This document shows, piece by piece, positions 1-12,399 of a stretch of 64,000 nucleotides of DNA (within the stretch, counting starts at the first letter, position 1; each line of letters starts with the position of its first letter). The stretch spans positions 1 to 64,000 of the forward strand of contig JAKCPI010014979.1 in assembly GCA_023213315.1 (NCBI GenBank). Reading direction: 5' to 3'. This DNA comes from Euborellia annulipes. Taxonomy: Eukaryota > Arthropoda > Insecta > Dermaptera > Anisolabididae. The translations under genes and the position numbers were made by a program. Under the pieces are notes generated by a model. That model was not told where the DNA came from. It saw only the letters and a list, made by a program, of their open reading frames with translations, and did no database searches.

Positions 1-790
1 TTCCCCTCTTAAAAAAAAGCGGTACAACTTTTTTAAGATTTTGGATTTTTCTATTTGGTTTTAGAGGATTCTGAATCGAATGCAAAAAACCCCATATCTC
101 TAGGTGGTCTAGAAGTACCTTAATCAAAAAACGTCTTTTCAGCTTTATTATAATAATAGATTCCATAACGCATTGTCACAGATGATTCCCTCCTTTTACT
201 GTATATGGTATTCAAGGAGAGAACAATTCCATCCTTTAAATGAGATTGTCTTTTATTTATGGCAGCGAAAAACGAATAAATTAATTTACATTCTAAAAAA
301 AAGGGTAAGGTTAATAATACCTTATTGACATACTATTTCCATTTCCACACATTTATTATTCTTTATGTAATTTTTTTTTTTTTTTTTTTTTTTGAATAGG
401 CAATTTCCATATTTTTCTTTTTTTTTTTTTTTTTTTTTATTGAACTAGTTGGAAACGAATTCTCTTCAGGATCACCAGCGAGAGATGCATTTACAAACAG
501 TGAGAACGACGACGATATTTATTTTCTTGTCAGATAGAATAAAAATAACTTCAATATAAAAAAATATCGCTTTGAATTTTGTTCAAGTTGGAGAAACACG
601 TTTTTTTTTTTTTTTGTTTTAAAGTCATTTCTAAATATTAGTCTTGTATAAGAAAAGCCATGAAACTCTCATAAAATTGATTTTTCTTGTTGATATTTGT
701 AGAAATTAATTAGTGATTAAGCAACCCAAATAACTAACCGTTTATAGTTAACTGTTTAAATAATCACACACGGACTCGGAGATTATTTTT
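1..790. other. AT-rich stretch without a gene
   Basis: No convincing reading frame or transposon terminus is seen. Poly-T tracts lie at 371-393, 418-438 and 601-615. The double-hairpin element begins immediately downstream. Confidence 0.6.
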
Positions 791-1251
791 ACTTTCTCTT
801 ACCTATGTATATATGCAATATATATACCTGGTAAAGAGAAAGTAGGCCTATTGGATTCAAGTCAGAAATTCGATGTTGAGATTTTGATGGATATACATGT
901 TTTGAGGTTCCCTGAATCCAAAAAAGTCGTTTTCGCGACATGGTCTGTCTGTCTGTGAACAAAATATCTCAAGAACGAAAAGAGCTAGGAGGTTGAAATT
1001 TTATATTTAAGATAGGCACCCCCATGGGACGTGACCCGAAGCTTTTAAACAAAATCGGCCAAAGATTTCTAGTACTTTACAGATGTACTTTTTCAGTTTT
1101 TTTTTGATTTTCTCCAAAGATTTTATTTAAAATTCAAAAATCTATTTTTTAGATGCTATTTAAAATGTAACATATATTCTCGTTTTTATAAAGCACACTT
1201 TACTCATGTACTTCATAGGAAAGATAGGAGAAATGGTGGTTATGGTGACAA
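791..1251 (+). mobile_element. Double-hairpin element, 3'-truncated copy
   Basis: Starts with the left palindrome (ACTTTCTCTTACC, AT-rich loop, GGTAAAGAGAAAGT). It continues through the family body: ATTCGATGTTGAG, the TCTGTCTGTCTGTG tract, AAAATCGGCCAAAG and GATGCTATTTAAAATG. The copy ends near the conserved CATGGTAAC box (here TATGGTGAC), where a CCGAAA-rich repeat replaces the right hairpin. It has no coding capacity. Identity rests on comparison with the other copies in this window; the superfamily is unassigned. Confidence 0.8.
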
Positions 1252-1254
1252 ATA

Positions 1255-1367
1255 GGGTCCGAGCGAAACAAGATTTTCAGCCGAAACCGAATATTCGGCC
1301 TCAATCTTAGTTTCGGCCGAAACCGAAACCAAACTTGTATTTCCTATAAAAAATTCATATCATTTTA

Positions 1368-1412
<45 letters not shown>

Positions 1413-1620
1413 GAAAATTTTTTCCCCCTCCCGTGAAAATCATTTTACTTTTTGTTTTTTTTTTAAGGTGACTAAATTTTTTTCTCCTTCACGTATAAAT
1501 CATATGACCTTTTTTTTTTGTGTGCGAGTCTCATCCTATCTTTTCAAACTCAGGTTTCGGCTACTTTTTGACCGAAACCGAAACTACAAACCCGAAACCG
1601 AATATTCGGTCGGTTCCTTA
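1255..1620. repeat. CCGAAA-rich repeat (MITE-like), copy 1
   Basis: Begins with GGGTCCGAGCGAAACAAGAT and ends with CCGAATATTCGGTCGGTTCC. It contains many CCGAAAC/GTTTCGG units, the self-complementary CCGAATATTCGG, and a long poly-T (1371-1411). A related copy lies near 39.75-39.98 kb. The loosely inverted ends suggest a non-autonomous DNA element; no clear TSD was found. Confidence 0.6.
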
Positions 1621-1639
1621 TAAAAAAAATTTGCGTCAC

Positions 1640-2340
1640 GCCTATTAGCTAATCCAAACTTCTTATTTCTTTTGAATATTGTACATTTGGGGATTTCTAA
1701 ACATAAAGTTTCGAGGAGAGAACAAATTAAAAATATAAAGTTAGAAATTTGAAACACTTAAATAAAACTTTTTCTTAGCTTTCCACTCTTCTGGCTTCTT
1801 TTTCATCCTAAAATCCTTTTTAGAAATTCATTTCTGATTTAAAATCTAAATAAGTTGTTAGTATTTATTTTTCAAACAACTTTCACTCTCTTTTATCTCT
1901 TTTGGAATTTGACAATCTGTTAACTTGTCAATTAGAAAAAGAATCCGAGCATGTAAATAGAGAAAATGAATTAAGTATTGGGATAAGAAAAAAAAAAGAT
2001 GAATTGGTAAAAGCTTTTCAAGTAGCTTAAAAAAAAATTATTTGTACTAGGTCAATATCATATTTAAAAAGTTATTTCAGTTATAAATCATTCTTGACTG
2101 AACAAAAAGTGATTAATGAGAAATCATTAGGGATCTAAAACATTTGGATTCGTTTCAAGTCTGGATACTTGTCCAAAAGAGGAAAAAAAACGAAACCTAA
2201 ATAAACAAATAGACAAAGCATCCTATTTTGTAAAAATAATGATTGAAATTCAAACTAAAATATTTCTATGATACATGTTTGTTTATTGTCTTTGAATTAA
2301 AATTTTTGTTTTAAAAGGTAGAGAAAAAAAATTTGATGGG
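1640..2340. other. AT-rich stretch, nothing recognised
   Basis: Simple A/T-rich sequence with frequent stops in all frames and no repeat that I could match elsewhere in the window. Confidence 0.6.
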
Positions 2341-2344
2341 ATTG

Positions 2345-2440
2345 GCAGCAGAGCACTCGACTTTCTCTTACATTGAAAGTTGTGATCTATGCTTGTGACA
2401 CCAGATTTTTTGTGTCGAAATATATTTAGTTTTAATGACG
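2345..2440 (-). mobile_element. Double-hairpin element, right-end fragment
   Basis: Contains a degenerate right hairpin (CGACTTTCTCTTAC ... GTGACACCAGATTTTT) followed by GTGTCGAAATATATTTAGTT, matching the right-end region of full copies in reverse orientation. A G-rich then C-rich tract at 2450-2487 follows and may be a remnant of a hAT-type MITE. Confidence 0.6.
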
Positions 2441-2499
2441 TCATTTGAGGGGGAGGGGCAGGGAGGCATTTGCCCCCCCCCCCCCCAAGGCTTTGGAAA

Positions 2500-5020
2500 A
2501 AACTAGTAAATTTTGGGCTTAACCCTTACAAACAAACTCTCACTCTCTCTATAAAAAGTATAGAAGATAATAGAGATAAAAATATAGTGATATATAGGTC
2601 TATATATTTATAAAGTATGTATATAAATTCACACTGTTTAGTTTCCGGCAGTATATTAGAATTCAGCATGTATTTTTTTTTTTTTTTTTTTTGTCTTTTG
2701 TAATGGGTGCATAAGGCTCAAAGACTTATAATGACCAATGGTCACATGGATATAGTTAAAAAAAAAAAGGAGAAGCATAAAAAGGGAATTCACTTGCGGG
2801 AACTGAGAAGATGCCTGTTAAGATTAATAATTTTGGGGGGAAATGAGAATAAATATTTTAAATAACATCTAAATAATTGATTAATAAATTTTAAAATAAT
2901 TGAATAATGAATTTTAAAAATTTCAAAATAGAGCGATTTTTGAGAAAAGCGAAAAAAATTTAAAAAGAACATTAGTAGAGCAGATGTTTAAAATTTTGAA
3001 GAAGCTGAGAACTCGACACTATGTAGGAAAGAAAGAAGACTGACATATATGGAGTAAAACAATTGCCAGTCCTAGCTCGGGTAAATCGTGATCGAACAAC
3101 TTAGCGGATAAGAACCCCTGAGTGTTTTTAGGTAAATTTCTAATTCAAATATGTTTCGATTTTATTTAACAATCATTGCAAAATTGAATCTTTTAGAAAT
3201 ATTAAATGTTAGAACTGGTAAGAAATTTTTTAATTACTGTAGCTAAGAAATTTCTCAGATGAATGGTCTTAGGGATGGCCGATTATTGGTGATGGCCATG
3301 TCCTAGATAGAAATTGTTAATTATTAGTTTATAATAAAAATAAAAAATGATTAGATCGTTTTAGTATGCACCAATCGATCGAAATTTTCAATAAGAGAAA
3401 GCTAAGGATTAACGTTAATTAGGATATTCAATTAATCTTTCAAATTAGATCGGATACTAAGAAATTAATTTATCTTAAGCTTAATTTATTCCCTTTAAAT
3501 GGGAGAAAGCAAAAGGGTGAATGAAGATGAAATTCATTGAATAATAATATGAAATTATGAATTAACCAAGAATAAATATATTCTTTTTTTTATTTCCACA
3601 GCTCATTGTTGTTAATATTCTAGATTTTAGTTAGAGGATAATTGATAAAGCTTCCCTTTGATAACATTCTGATGTTGAGGTTCGATCCCATGAGATGGAA
3701 AGTCCCCGAGTTGCTTTCAATATCTTTAAAGAGAAGACGTTAACTCAGATTAAATTATTCCTAAAGAGATCCACACACAAACACATTCTAAATTTCATAT
3801 GATTACCAGTACTACGATCCTTAATGGGTAGACAGATGAAAATTTTTTTTTTTTAATTTTGTTTTGTAATGTTCATTCAGATTTTTGTGTCTCTGACAAG
3901 TCAACTTAACAAATGAATTTGTTTTGTATTTACATGTTTTTTAAAGACACCTGTATGATTTTGTTTTGATTTTTCTTTCCAAAATTAACGAAAAATGTCT
4001 TTTTCTTCTGTGATTATTTCAAAAACTATTCAGTTTTCGGAAAAATGTCAAAGAATAAAAACTTTTTAAAATTGAGTATTTTATCATAATATAATAAATA
4101 AATTAAAAATTTCGAAATTTCTGAAAAAACTTATTAGGTAAAGTACTACTTCCAAGTGACGTATTTACTCCAAAAGTTGAGAGAAATCTACAATTTTAGT
4201 GTAAGGAACATATACCAAATTTCATCTATCTAGCTGCTTTGGTTTTTAAGCAATCGTGTTCACACACACACACCCAGACGTAATTCCAAAAGAATATACG
4301 AGAAAGTCTCGCGGTTCTCCCGGTTATTCCCCATATTTTTTTATATCTTCAGAAACTAAACTTTCTCCCGAGTAAAATGCTATGGATACATTAATATTTA
4401 TCTGTGTCCTTATTTGTTATAAATATGTTAAAATGATGAAGGGAGAATCGCTGAACAGCCACTTCTCTTAATATCAATATGTTAAAAAATTACTTAAATT
4501 TGAAAATTTGGCATAGTGCATAGGCCAAAGTTGTGTGCACGGCTTAGTCCGACCCTTTATTTTAAATTAAATTTTTTTTTTAATTGATATTATTATTGAC
4601 ATTATCTCTTTGTAGAATTTCACCAACAATTCATTTGTAATATCAATTGACGATTTTACCCTTTGACGTATTTGCTCAAATTTGGAAATAGGGAATAGAA
4701 TGTAATATGATTTGTTTAATACCCGATATAATTGCGAGATAATTTTCAAAATAATTAATACTGTATTAATATATTGTTTTTCCCTATCTCTGTCTTTCAT
4801 TAATATATCATTTATTAATCTGGGTAATATATTGTAATGCATATTGAGGGAAACAGACAAAAAATAACACCTAGAAATGCATCCCTGAATGGAATTGGGA
4901 TGGGGATCTATTTCAAATTCCATTCCATTCACCGTCTCTCTCGAGGGCTCTGATATTATTGATATTAACTGTTATATAGATATTATATAGGCCTACTCGA
5001 AAACAAGTAAAAAAAAAGTA
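2500..5020. other. AT-rich stretch without a supported gene
   Basis: No gene supported. A (CA)n tract lies at about 4260-4273 and poly-T at 2671-2692. A 118-codon ATG-initiated frame on the minus strand (4567-4923) is lysine/isoleucine-rich and unrecognised, and is within what chance gives at this base composition. Confidence 0.5.
3628..3702 (+). repeat. Degenerate tRNA-like sequence (SINE head?)
   Basis: GATAATTGATAAAGC resembles a decayed A box or D arm, and GAGGTTCGATCCCATG is a good B box at tRNA-like spacing. No acceptor stem pairing is evident, so it is read as an old SINE or tRNA pseudogene fragment. Confidence 0.3.
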
Positions 5021-5022
5021 AA

Positions 5023-5623
5023 AAAATCTGGTGTGACTGGTTCACAGCAGATTTTTTGTGTCGACATATATTTAGTTCCCGACAGTACGGAACATATGAA
5101 TTCAGATGTAAAATTTATAAGTATGGGAAAATATTTATATTTTGTTACCATGGCAACCATTTCTCCTATCTTCCCTATGAAATACAAGAGTAAAGTGGTC
5201 TTCAGAAGATTTCAATCACAAAATAAGAATATACATTTTAAAGAGCATCTAAAAAATAATTGATTTTTGAATTTTAAAAAAAATCGTTGGAGCAAATTTT
5301 GAGAAAATCGAAAAAACTGAAAAAGTACATCAGTAAAGTACTAGTACTCTTTGGCCGATTTTGATTAAAAGCTTATTTTTCCGGTCCCGGGGGTGTTTAA
5401 CTTAAATATAAAATTTCAACCTCCTAGCTCAATTCCTTCATGCTTAAAATTGAACACACACACCCACACACCCACAGACAGACCATGTCGCGAAAACCAC
5501 TTTTTGGATTCAGGGGACCTCAAAACGTGTATATCCATCAAAATCTCGACATCGAATTTTTGACATGAATCCAATACTTTCTCTCTATATATATATTACA
5601 TATATACATAGGTAAAAGAAAGT
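5023..5623 (-). mobile_element. Double-hairpin element, short form, right hairpin deleted
   Basis: In reverse orientation, it starts with AAAATCTGGTGTGACTGG. Most of the long right palindrome is lost, jumping to the internal TTTTTTGTGTCGACATATAT. It continues through TACCATGGCAACC, AGTACTAGTACT and ATCGAATTTTTGACATGA to the left palindrome ending AGGTAAAAGAAAGT. The stop-free frame at 5033-5263 is incidental to the repeat. Confidence 0.85.
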
Positions 5624-5658
5624 AATTAACTCATTCTATTGCACTATATGTTAATAAA

Positions 5659-5742
5659 TATAGAGAGAGAAAGTATTATATTCATGTCAAAAATTCGATG
5701 TCGATATTTTGATGGATATACATGTTTTGGTATACTGGTATA
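5659..5742 (+). mobile_element. Double-hairpin element, short left-end fragment
   Basis: AGAGAGAGAAAGTATTATATTCATG and TCGATATTTTGATGGATATA match the first 80 bp of the family. It is interrupted at a hAT-type MITE, whose 8-bp TSD is CTGGTATA. Sequence after the MITE does not resume the element. Confidence 0.75.
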
Positions 5743-5991
5743 CAGGGGCGTATATAAGGGGGGCCGAGGGGGCCCGCCCCCCCCCCCCCCGAAATTTCCC
5801 AAACACATATACATATATAGGGATATTCAGACATCAGCGCAACAAATTTTTCCGCACGATGGAAAACTTTGGTTCCGCAAAAAATTTCGTGTGAAAAAAA
5901 ATTTAGTTTCTTAAAAAAAAATTTTCCGCAGAAAAATTTTCAGTTCGGGCCCCCCCCCCCCCCCGAAAAAAAATTTCTATATACGCCCCTG
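5743..5991. mobile_element. hAT-type MITE 1
   Basis: Terminal inverted repeats are CAGGGGCGTATATA and TATATACGCCCCTG, flanked on both sides by the perfect 8-bp duplication CTGGTATA (5735-5742 and 5992-5999). Interior is G-rich near the left end and C-rich near both ends, with no coding. An 8-bp TSD with CAGGGGCG ends is the hallmark of hAT elements. Confidence 0.9.
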
Positions 5992-6163
5992 CTGGTATAC
6001 ATACAAACATTTTTCCATTTCATTTTTACTTTCTCGTACCCTATATATGAAATATATAGAGAGAGAAAGTATTGCGATCATGTCAAAAATTCGATGTGGA
6101 GATTTTGATGGATATACATGTTTTGAGGTCCCCTGAGTCCAAAAAAAGTGGGTCCCGCAAATT

Positions 6164-6208
6164 GGTCTGTGTGTGTGTGTGTGGGGGGGGGGGTGTGTAG
6201 TGTCTGTC

Positions 6209-6241
<33 letters not shown>

Positions 6242-6245
6242 TGTG
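6164..6245. repeat. (GT)n microsatellite
   Basis: Interrupted GT/G tract inside the double-hairpin element, at the position where other copies carry TCTG or GT repeats. It makes a spurious His/Thr repeat frame on the minus strand. Confidence 0.9.
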
Positions 6246-6670
6246 GACAGATTTTTAGCATGAAGGAGTTGAGCTAGCGGATTGAAATTTTATATTTAAC
6301 TTAGGTACCTTTGAAGAATCTCAAAATAAGCTTTTGAACAAAATCGGCCAAAAAGTACTAGTACTTTACTGATGTACTTTTTCAGTTTTTTTCGATTTTC
6401 TCAAAATTCCCTCCAAGGATTTTTTTTTAAATTCATAAATCAACTAATTTTTAGATGCTCTTTAAAATGTATATTCTCATTTTGCCGTTGAAATCTTCTG
6501 AAGACCACTTTACTCTTGTTCTTCATAGGAAAGATAGAAATGGTTGCCATGGTAACCGAATTTAAATCTTTTTCTTTTTATTATTTATTAGATTAAAAAT
6601 CAATTATTATTTAAATTCCCATTTTTTTTTTTTTAATTTTATTTGTGTCTTTAATTGTTTCAAAGAAAAC

Positions 6671-6677
<7 letters not shown>

Positions 6678-6712
<35 letters not shown>
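6678..6712. repeat. (CT)n microsatellite
   Basis: Pure CT dinucleotide run in the long-form insertion of the double-hairpin element. Related copies have much shorter runs at this site, so it expanded here. Confidence 0.9.
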
Positions 6713-6713
<1 letters not shown>

Positions 6714-7154
6714 AGCAAATAAATACTTATTTCATTCATTCATTCATTCACTTGCAAACATTATCGTCCCTCTCTATTCTTTTTAAATTCCCTTTCCACC
6801 TTTTCTTCGCATAGGCCTAATGTTAATTTCCTATAGGGATTTGTATGTTAATTTCGATTCAAAAGGGGGTCGGGCATTTAAAATTTTTTTTTCCAATTCT
6901 TATGAAATTTTGTATTTATTTACGAATCTATATTGTGTATAAAATGTCCAAATATGAGATTAAAATTTTGAAAAATAACCATAGTTTATTTGAAGCAGTT
7001 AACATTTAAAATGCAAGTTTGAAACTAAGGTGCTATCGGAAACTAAATATATCTCGACACAAAAAATCTGGTGTGACCAGCACGGTGCACAACTTTCTCT
7101 TACCGAAGGGTAAGAGAAAGTTGTGTGCTGTGCGCCAGTCACACCAGATTTTTA

Positions 7155-7201
7155 TTATTTATATAGATTATTATATAGAGATTAATCGTACGTTTTAAAG
7201 T

Positions 7202-7243
<42 letters not shown>

Positions 7244-9540
7244 TTATTATTAAATAGCTTAAGCAGACAAATTTAATTTAACAACATCCTTTCTAGTAAA
7301 ATATTGTAATAATAAATAAATTATATTAATCCCCAGAGGTTTGAATTTCACTTTAGTAATGAATTGTTTCATGAATCTACCGTAGCTTAAGTTTAATAGA
7401 ATTAAATAGAGCCCAAGAGAGAAAAAGAAAGTAAATTTTTCTTTCCCTCAAGAAATTTAATCTTTTTAGGGAGTAATAGACCTGGATGTTTTTTTTTTTT
7501 ATTATTAAATGGAACAGAGTTTTTTTTTTTTATAATAGTGTATTTAAGAAGTGTAGTGTGAAATATAATAATTTAGTAAAAGATGTTTTCTTTTTATTTA
7601 TTCTCTATAAAGATTTGGAATAGCCAAAAAAAACGGAACTAAATTAACCACTAAACGCCCATTGAATTGGTTTCCGTTTGATTAGAAAAAATAATTCTAA
7701 CCCCTAATATTTCTGCTCCCCATAAGAGAGGGCAATATAATTTAAAAATTAATAAAAAAAAAAGAAGAAAAACTTTATAGTGTGTAAGAAAAGCCAAAAG
7801 TACCATTTAATTCATTAACTTTTTATTATCAGAGATGTAAATATTTTGACAATTTAATTTAATTAAATTTTATTTTTTTTCGTTCAAGGATAGAGCAAAT
7901 TTACCCCCAATGGATGTTGTTATCTAATGAACAAATTGTAATCAACTATTTTAATTGAAATGTTTATATGTCAATTAAATTGACACAAAAATAAATGAAA
8001 AATTTTCACAGAATAGTGAGAACAAAACAAATTTAAGGTTCTGGAATTTTTATTTTATAGAATGGTCTTTGAAGAATCGGCTTCGATGGATTGGAATTAT
8101 GCGCTTAAGCAGAATACTTCGTCCCTTGTCTCTTCTGTGGATTTTTTTTTCGTTTTTTGAATAATTGAAAGGTTAGTGGAAGATAGTCATAAGCCACCGT
8201 TTTTGTCATTTTTGAGATATTCATACCATTTCATTCTTTTAAATATCCCTCTTTAATACCACACAAAGAAGTTCTCTTGATTTTACAATAGTTGGTGGCA
8301 TGTAATAAGTGGAAGTTCTTTTACTTGGCCAGCTAGTGATGATTTGAGAAGTAAGATAGTCATAAGCCACAGCAAATTGATGTCGAAATCTGGGGTGAAT
8401 GAAAATTTCTTTCGTGTTCAAAAGGAGTTCTATGAATAAGGGAGCCGAAAATGAAGAGTGTGACTCTTGTCTTTGAAAAATTAATTAATAGAACTTAATA
8501 GTTGTAAGAAGTAATTTCATTAAGTATTAGCTTATATTTTTTAATGCGATTCTCCTATAGAGTCTATAACTATTGAATTTACCGTCAGAATCTCTCATTT
8601 CTCTTTAATCTTATCTCTATAATATTAATTTAGGCCAAATCTACAAATGTTAATATAAAACTCTCTAATTGTTGCTTTCAAAAGTTATTACTCAATTCTA
8701 TTATAAATATAATTAATAAATTAATTGATATAGTAAAGTTGATATTCAATTGGCCCCCAGCGAGGATGGCTGGTCCCATGCCCCCCCCCCAGCCAAATTC
8801 TCTAGTTACGCCCATGCCCATCTTCCCCTTCCAATCAACAATCAACTAAATTTTGTACATGTATCAAATTATTTTAAAATCCTTAACGCACTCATATGCC
8901 AAAAAGCTTTGGAAAAAACATTTAGAATTTATAGAAAAGTAAAAGTAAAAAGTGATAGAAATAATCGGAATTTTCTATCTCCCCTTAATTCAGATAACGG
9001 TATTTGATCGCTAATGAAAACAATAATTTTATGATATAATAGCTAAAACTATTTAGTGAAAATTATTTTTTTAATTTATTTTAAACATTTTAAATGTTTC
9101 GTTCCAACTCTAGCACTATATTTAACTAATTAAAAAAGAGTTTATTAACATTATATCCTAAATATTTTTAAACATCTGCAAGATGATTTAAAAATAAAAG
9201 AAAACAGATGGGCTTTTGCAAAGAGAGGGATCCCAATTAGACATGGGGCATTAATTTATACGGGCTTATGAGGCGCAAGACATTAGGAAATATGCTCACC
9301 TCCATTACTAGCGGACCCACCAGGGTTATAATAATACATAATAACAATAGGAAGTCATTCCAAGCCTTTATGATTATTATCTTCTAAATTGAAATTTGTT
9401 AATATGTTTAATTTTTTTTTTTCTTTATTTTAAAAATGCTCTTTATTTTCGTATTTTATTATTCTTTGTTTATTTTTATGAAGGAAGTATTTTATGAAAT
9501 TTTTTTTTATTACAATCCATATCATTATTAGAACCTCAAT
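7155..9540. other. AT-rich stretch without a supported gene
   Basis: Poly-T lies at 7203-7233. The 17-mer AGATAGTCATAAGCCAC occurs twice in direct orientation (8181-8197 and 8354-8370). The C-rich segment at 8752-8825, ending TAGTTACGCCCATG, looks like one end of a decayed hAT-type MITE. No protein family was recognised in any frame. Confidence 0.5.
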
Positions 9541-9548
9541 CTATAAAT

Positions 9549-9915
9549 GTGACCGTCCACATGAAAAGGTGCCAAATCTTCACTGGGCTAAATTTTCAGG
9601 GGAGCCGATTAAAAAAAGTTCAAAAAAATCGATTTTTTTTTATTACTGATTCCGATTCTCTAGATCTTCATCTTATATGATGAAATATTCAATTCATCAG
9701 AATCGATGTATTTTATATACAAAATTTGAAAAACAAGACTTTAAACTCATTTTTCCCAAAACTAGGTTTTCAAAATTTTAAAAATTCACATCTTCCAAAC
9801 AAAATATGATGAACAAATTCTAAAAATGCTCAGCAGGATGTGTTCTGTACAGAAAGCATAAAAACTCTTTTTCGACCTCGGTGAAGATTTGGTACCTTTT
9901 CATGTGGACGGTCAC
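9549..9915. mobile_element. MITE with 37-bp TIRs (GTGACCGTCC ends)
   Basis: The left end GTGACCGTCCACATGAAAAG and right end CTTTTCATGTGGACGGTCAC are near-perfect inverted repeats that extend inward through CCAAATCTTCAC. AAAT flanks both ends and may be a 4-bp TSD. The 367-bp interior is non-coding. The superfamily is unassigned. Confidence 0.8.
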
Positions 9916-10290
9916 AAATATATTTTATTTTTAACTATCTAATTCTAAAATAGTCTTACTTCTTTTTGCAGTGGGGATAACCTCCATCCTGTTTATTCTT
10001 TTATTTGTTTCAAGACATAAATTTTCTCTAACCAAAAGAAAGAAAACCTCAAGTCCTCGATCTTAAAAAAGAGTTGTTAAAGCTTGTCTCAGTGCTCCTA
10101 GAAGCACAATGGTTCAAAATGAGATGCTAGCTGGACAAAATTCCAAAAATTTTTTCCTATAATTAACACTTTCAAATCACTCTCTGTTGTCTATATGAAC
10201 AGAAAATGTTCAGAAATTATTCAGTTTATGCGGGGGTTGTTTGTCCTTCATGGGCAGAAAAGGGGCAAATGCAATCGTCAATTTCTTTTA

Positions 10291-10922
10291 ACTTTCTCCT
10301 TACCCTATATATGAAATATATAGAAAAAAAGTATTGGATTCATGTCAAAAATTCGATGTCGAGATTTTGATGGATCTTCACGTTTTGAGTCCTGAATCCA
10401 AAAAAGTGGTTTTCGCGACATGGTCTGTGTGTTAACAAAATATGTCAAGAACGAAAAGAGCTACGAGGTTGAAAATTTATATTTAAATAAGGTGCCCTCC
10501 TGGGGCGTGACAGGAAGCTTTTGAACAAAATCGGCTAGAGTACTAGTACTCTACTGAGGCACTTTTCAGTTTTTTTTTTTCGATTTTCTCAAAATTCGCT
10601 CCAACGATTTTTATTAAAATTCAAAAATCAATTCTTTTTTAGATGCTCTTTAAAATTTAAATTCTCATGTTGCAATTGAAATCTTCTGAAAACCACTTTA
10701 CTCTTGTATTTCATAGGGAAAGATAGGAAAAATAGTTGCCATGGTAACAAAATATAAATATTTTCCCCCGTTTATAAATTTTACATCTTGAATTTCAATA
10801 TACCGGCGGAAACTAAATATATGTCGACACAAAAAATCTGGTGGGACAAGCACAGAACACAACTTTCGATTACCGAAGGTAAGAGAAAGTTGTGTGCTGT
10901 GCGACAATCACACCAGATTTTT
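10291..10922 (+). mobile_element. Double-hairpin element, short form, full length
   Basis: Complete 632-bp copy from ACTTTCTCCTTACC to GACAATCACACCAGATTTTT. The right hairpin arms are imperfect: GGTGGGACAAGCACAGAACAC against GTGTGCTGTGCGACAATCACACC. It contains the family landmarks AGTACTAGTACT, GATGCTCTTTAAAAT and TGCCATGGTAAC. It lacks the roughly 430-bp insertion of the long form. No coding sequence. Confidence 0.9.
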
Positions 10923-11870
10923 AAATTCTAAGATTTTAATTGCATTCTATAATTTCAACTAGAAATTCACTTGACTATATAAGCTAGATATGTTATTTGA
11001 AACTTTTATTATTAATTGGTAATATTTTAGTTGTGAAATAAAAAGCTTGTCATTTTGGCATTAATTCAAGTTGATCTAAAATAATGTAATAACTATTCTT
11101 TATTGATAAACAACTAAGTTACGAACATAAACCAGTAGATATAACAAACTTTTAATAAGTCAATTTAAAAAAGTTGTTTATATTTCGAAAATTTCATTAT
11201 TTTTACAGCCAGGTAGTTATCACAATTTTTATTTGAACACGTCTCTGCTATTTTATTACATTCTGGTTGGAGTGTTGCATTTGTTTTTTTAATATGGACA
11301 TAAAAAAAAGAATGCTATAGTAATTTCAAAATGAATATACGTATATTCCATCTTGAATTTCAATGCAGAGCTAAAAACATTTCCAAGTCCCTATGTATAG
11401 AGAAGTGACTGACTTTAAATCATCGCAGGGTCTAAACTATAACATCTAGAAAGTTGAGATTTGGCATGTAGATTACATTTATTAGGTAGGTTTTATGTGG
11501 GTATCATTTAAGAAGCGGGTTTTCGAAATTCCAATTTTAAGGGGTCTAAATGTTTTTTTTTTTTTTTTTTTTTATATTTATAACGAGTTGAGTTTCTTCG
11601 ATACGTCATTTGGGGGGGGGGGGCTCTGATCTTTTTTTAAATTTTATATTATTCTAAATAAAATATTTCAAAATATAACTACGGGGCTATCGATTATACA
11701 GATTTCACAAATTATTTCCTAGTTTATCAAAAGAAAATTTGTCAAAACGAGATATAGGCTATTATAGAATAGTCAGAGCAAAGAAACTTAAAATTTTGAT
11801 AAAAATACTTGCTCATTTAAAAAAAAAATAATTTGCATTTACATTTTAATATTCGAATTTCTACAAAAAA
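10923..11870. other. AT-rich stretch; fragments of diffuse repeat
   Basis: No gene. At about 11390-11490 the text AACATCTAGAAAGTTGAGAT, then TTTGGCATGTAGATT, resembles a dispersed repeat I associate with arthropod genomes. Poly-T lies at 11551-11572 and poly-G at 11611-11622. Confidence 0.45.
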
Positions 11871-11874
11871 TATA

Positions 11875-12012
11875 CAGTGAAATTTCGATATTTTGTATCC
11901 TGATTATTCGGCTAATTCGACAAATTTGTTGGTCCTTAGAGAAAATTTTTTTAATACACTCCCCATAATTCGTACCAAAACCGTGGCCATAGGAATTATC
12001 GGGATTCTACTG
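11875..12012. mobile_element. pogo/Tigger-like MITE
   Basis: Left end TACAGTGAAATTTCGATA and right end TTATCGGGATTCTACTGTA form inverted repeats with TA at both boundaries. CAGTAGAATYTCGATAATTCG-like termini are typical of pogo-group Tc1/mariner elements. The element is short and non-coding. Confidence 0.65.
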
Positions 12013-12117
12013 TAGACTATATAATAAAATCATGCTTACATCATTTCTAGCATTATTTCAATAATTAAAATATTATAATATTAATTTTCTATATTTTGGA
12101 TATAAAGGACATAATGT

Positions 12118-12395
12118 TCATTTTTTTATTGTTTGTTTTTTTATTCTGCCCCTTTGGCATACCGCCATTGGGCTAACATTCTTAACAAAATATATTTTTA
12201 CAAAATTTATATAACCAAAACAATTTAAATACAATAATATAACAATATAAGTACAATAAAAACCCATTGCAAAACAATATACAGTATAGTTTACCAAAAA
12301 CAGTATAAAAATATAGTATAGAAAAACATTATATAAAAACAAACATTGTTAGTAAAGAACACTGTACAAACACAATAACTATCAAGAATATTCAT
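12118..12395 (-). mobile_element. Retroposon 3' end with A-rich tail, copy 1
   Basis: On the minus strand the text runs through CAGTGTTCTTTACTAACAAT to GCCCAATGGCGGTATGCCAA, then AGGGGCAG and an A-rich run. A second copy in the same orientation lies at about 53.24-53.46 kb. A shared unique 3' terminus followed by poly-A suggests the 3' end of a LINE or LINE-mobilised repeat. The stop-free frame here is not protein-like. Confidence 0.55.
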
Positions 12396-12399
12396 TTTA

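Larger units (their letters stand above)
6028..7153 (+). mobile_element. Double-hairpin element, long form, full length
   Basis: Complete copy. The left palindrome at 6028-6072 carries loop TATATATGAAATATATA. The body has a (GT)n/(G)n tract at 6164-6245 and AGTACTAGTACT. The long-form insertion follows TACCGAATTTAAATC and carries a (CT)n tract at 6678-6712. The right palindrome at about 7063-7153 begins AAAAAATCTGGTGTGACC and ends GTCACACCAGATTTTT. Both palindromes contain the ACTTTCTC(T)TACC core. There is no reading frame of note; it is non-autonomous. Two terminal palindromes without long TIRs are reminiscent of Helentron-type elements, but that is inference. Confidence 0.85.

Noticed and set aside
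4567..4932. 121-codon minus-strand frame, Lys/Ile-rich
   Set aside because: GTG start, no recognised motif, and at this A+T content a window of 64 kb is expected to hold about one frame of this length by chance.
5977..6261. Frame with a His-Thr repeat on the minus strand
   Set aside because: It is a translation of the (GT)n microsatellite in the double-hairpin element.
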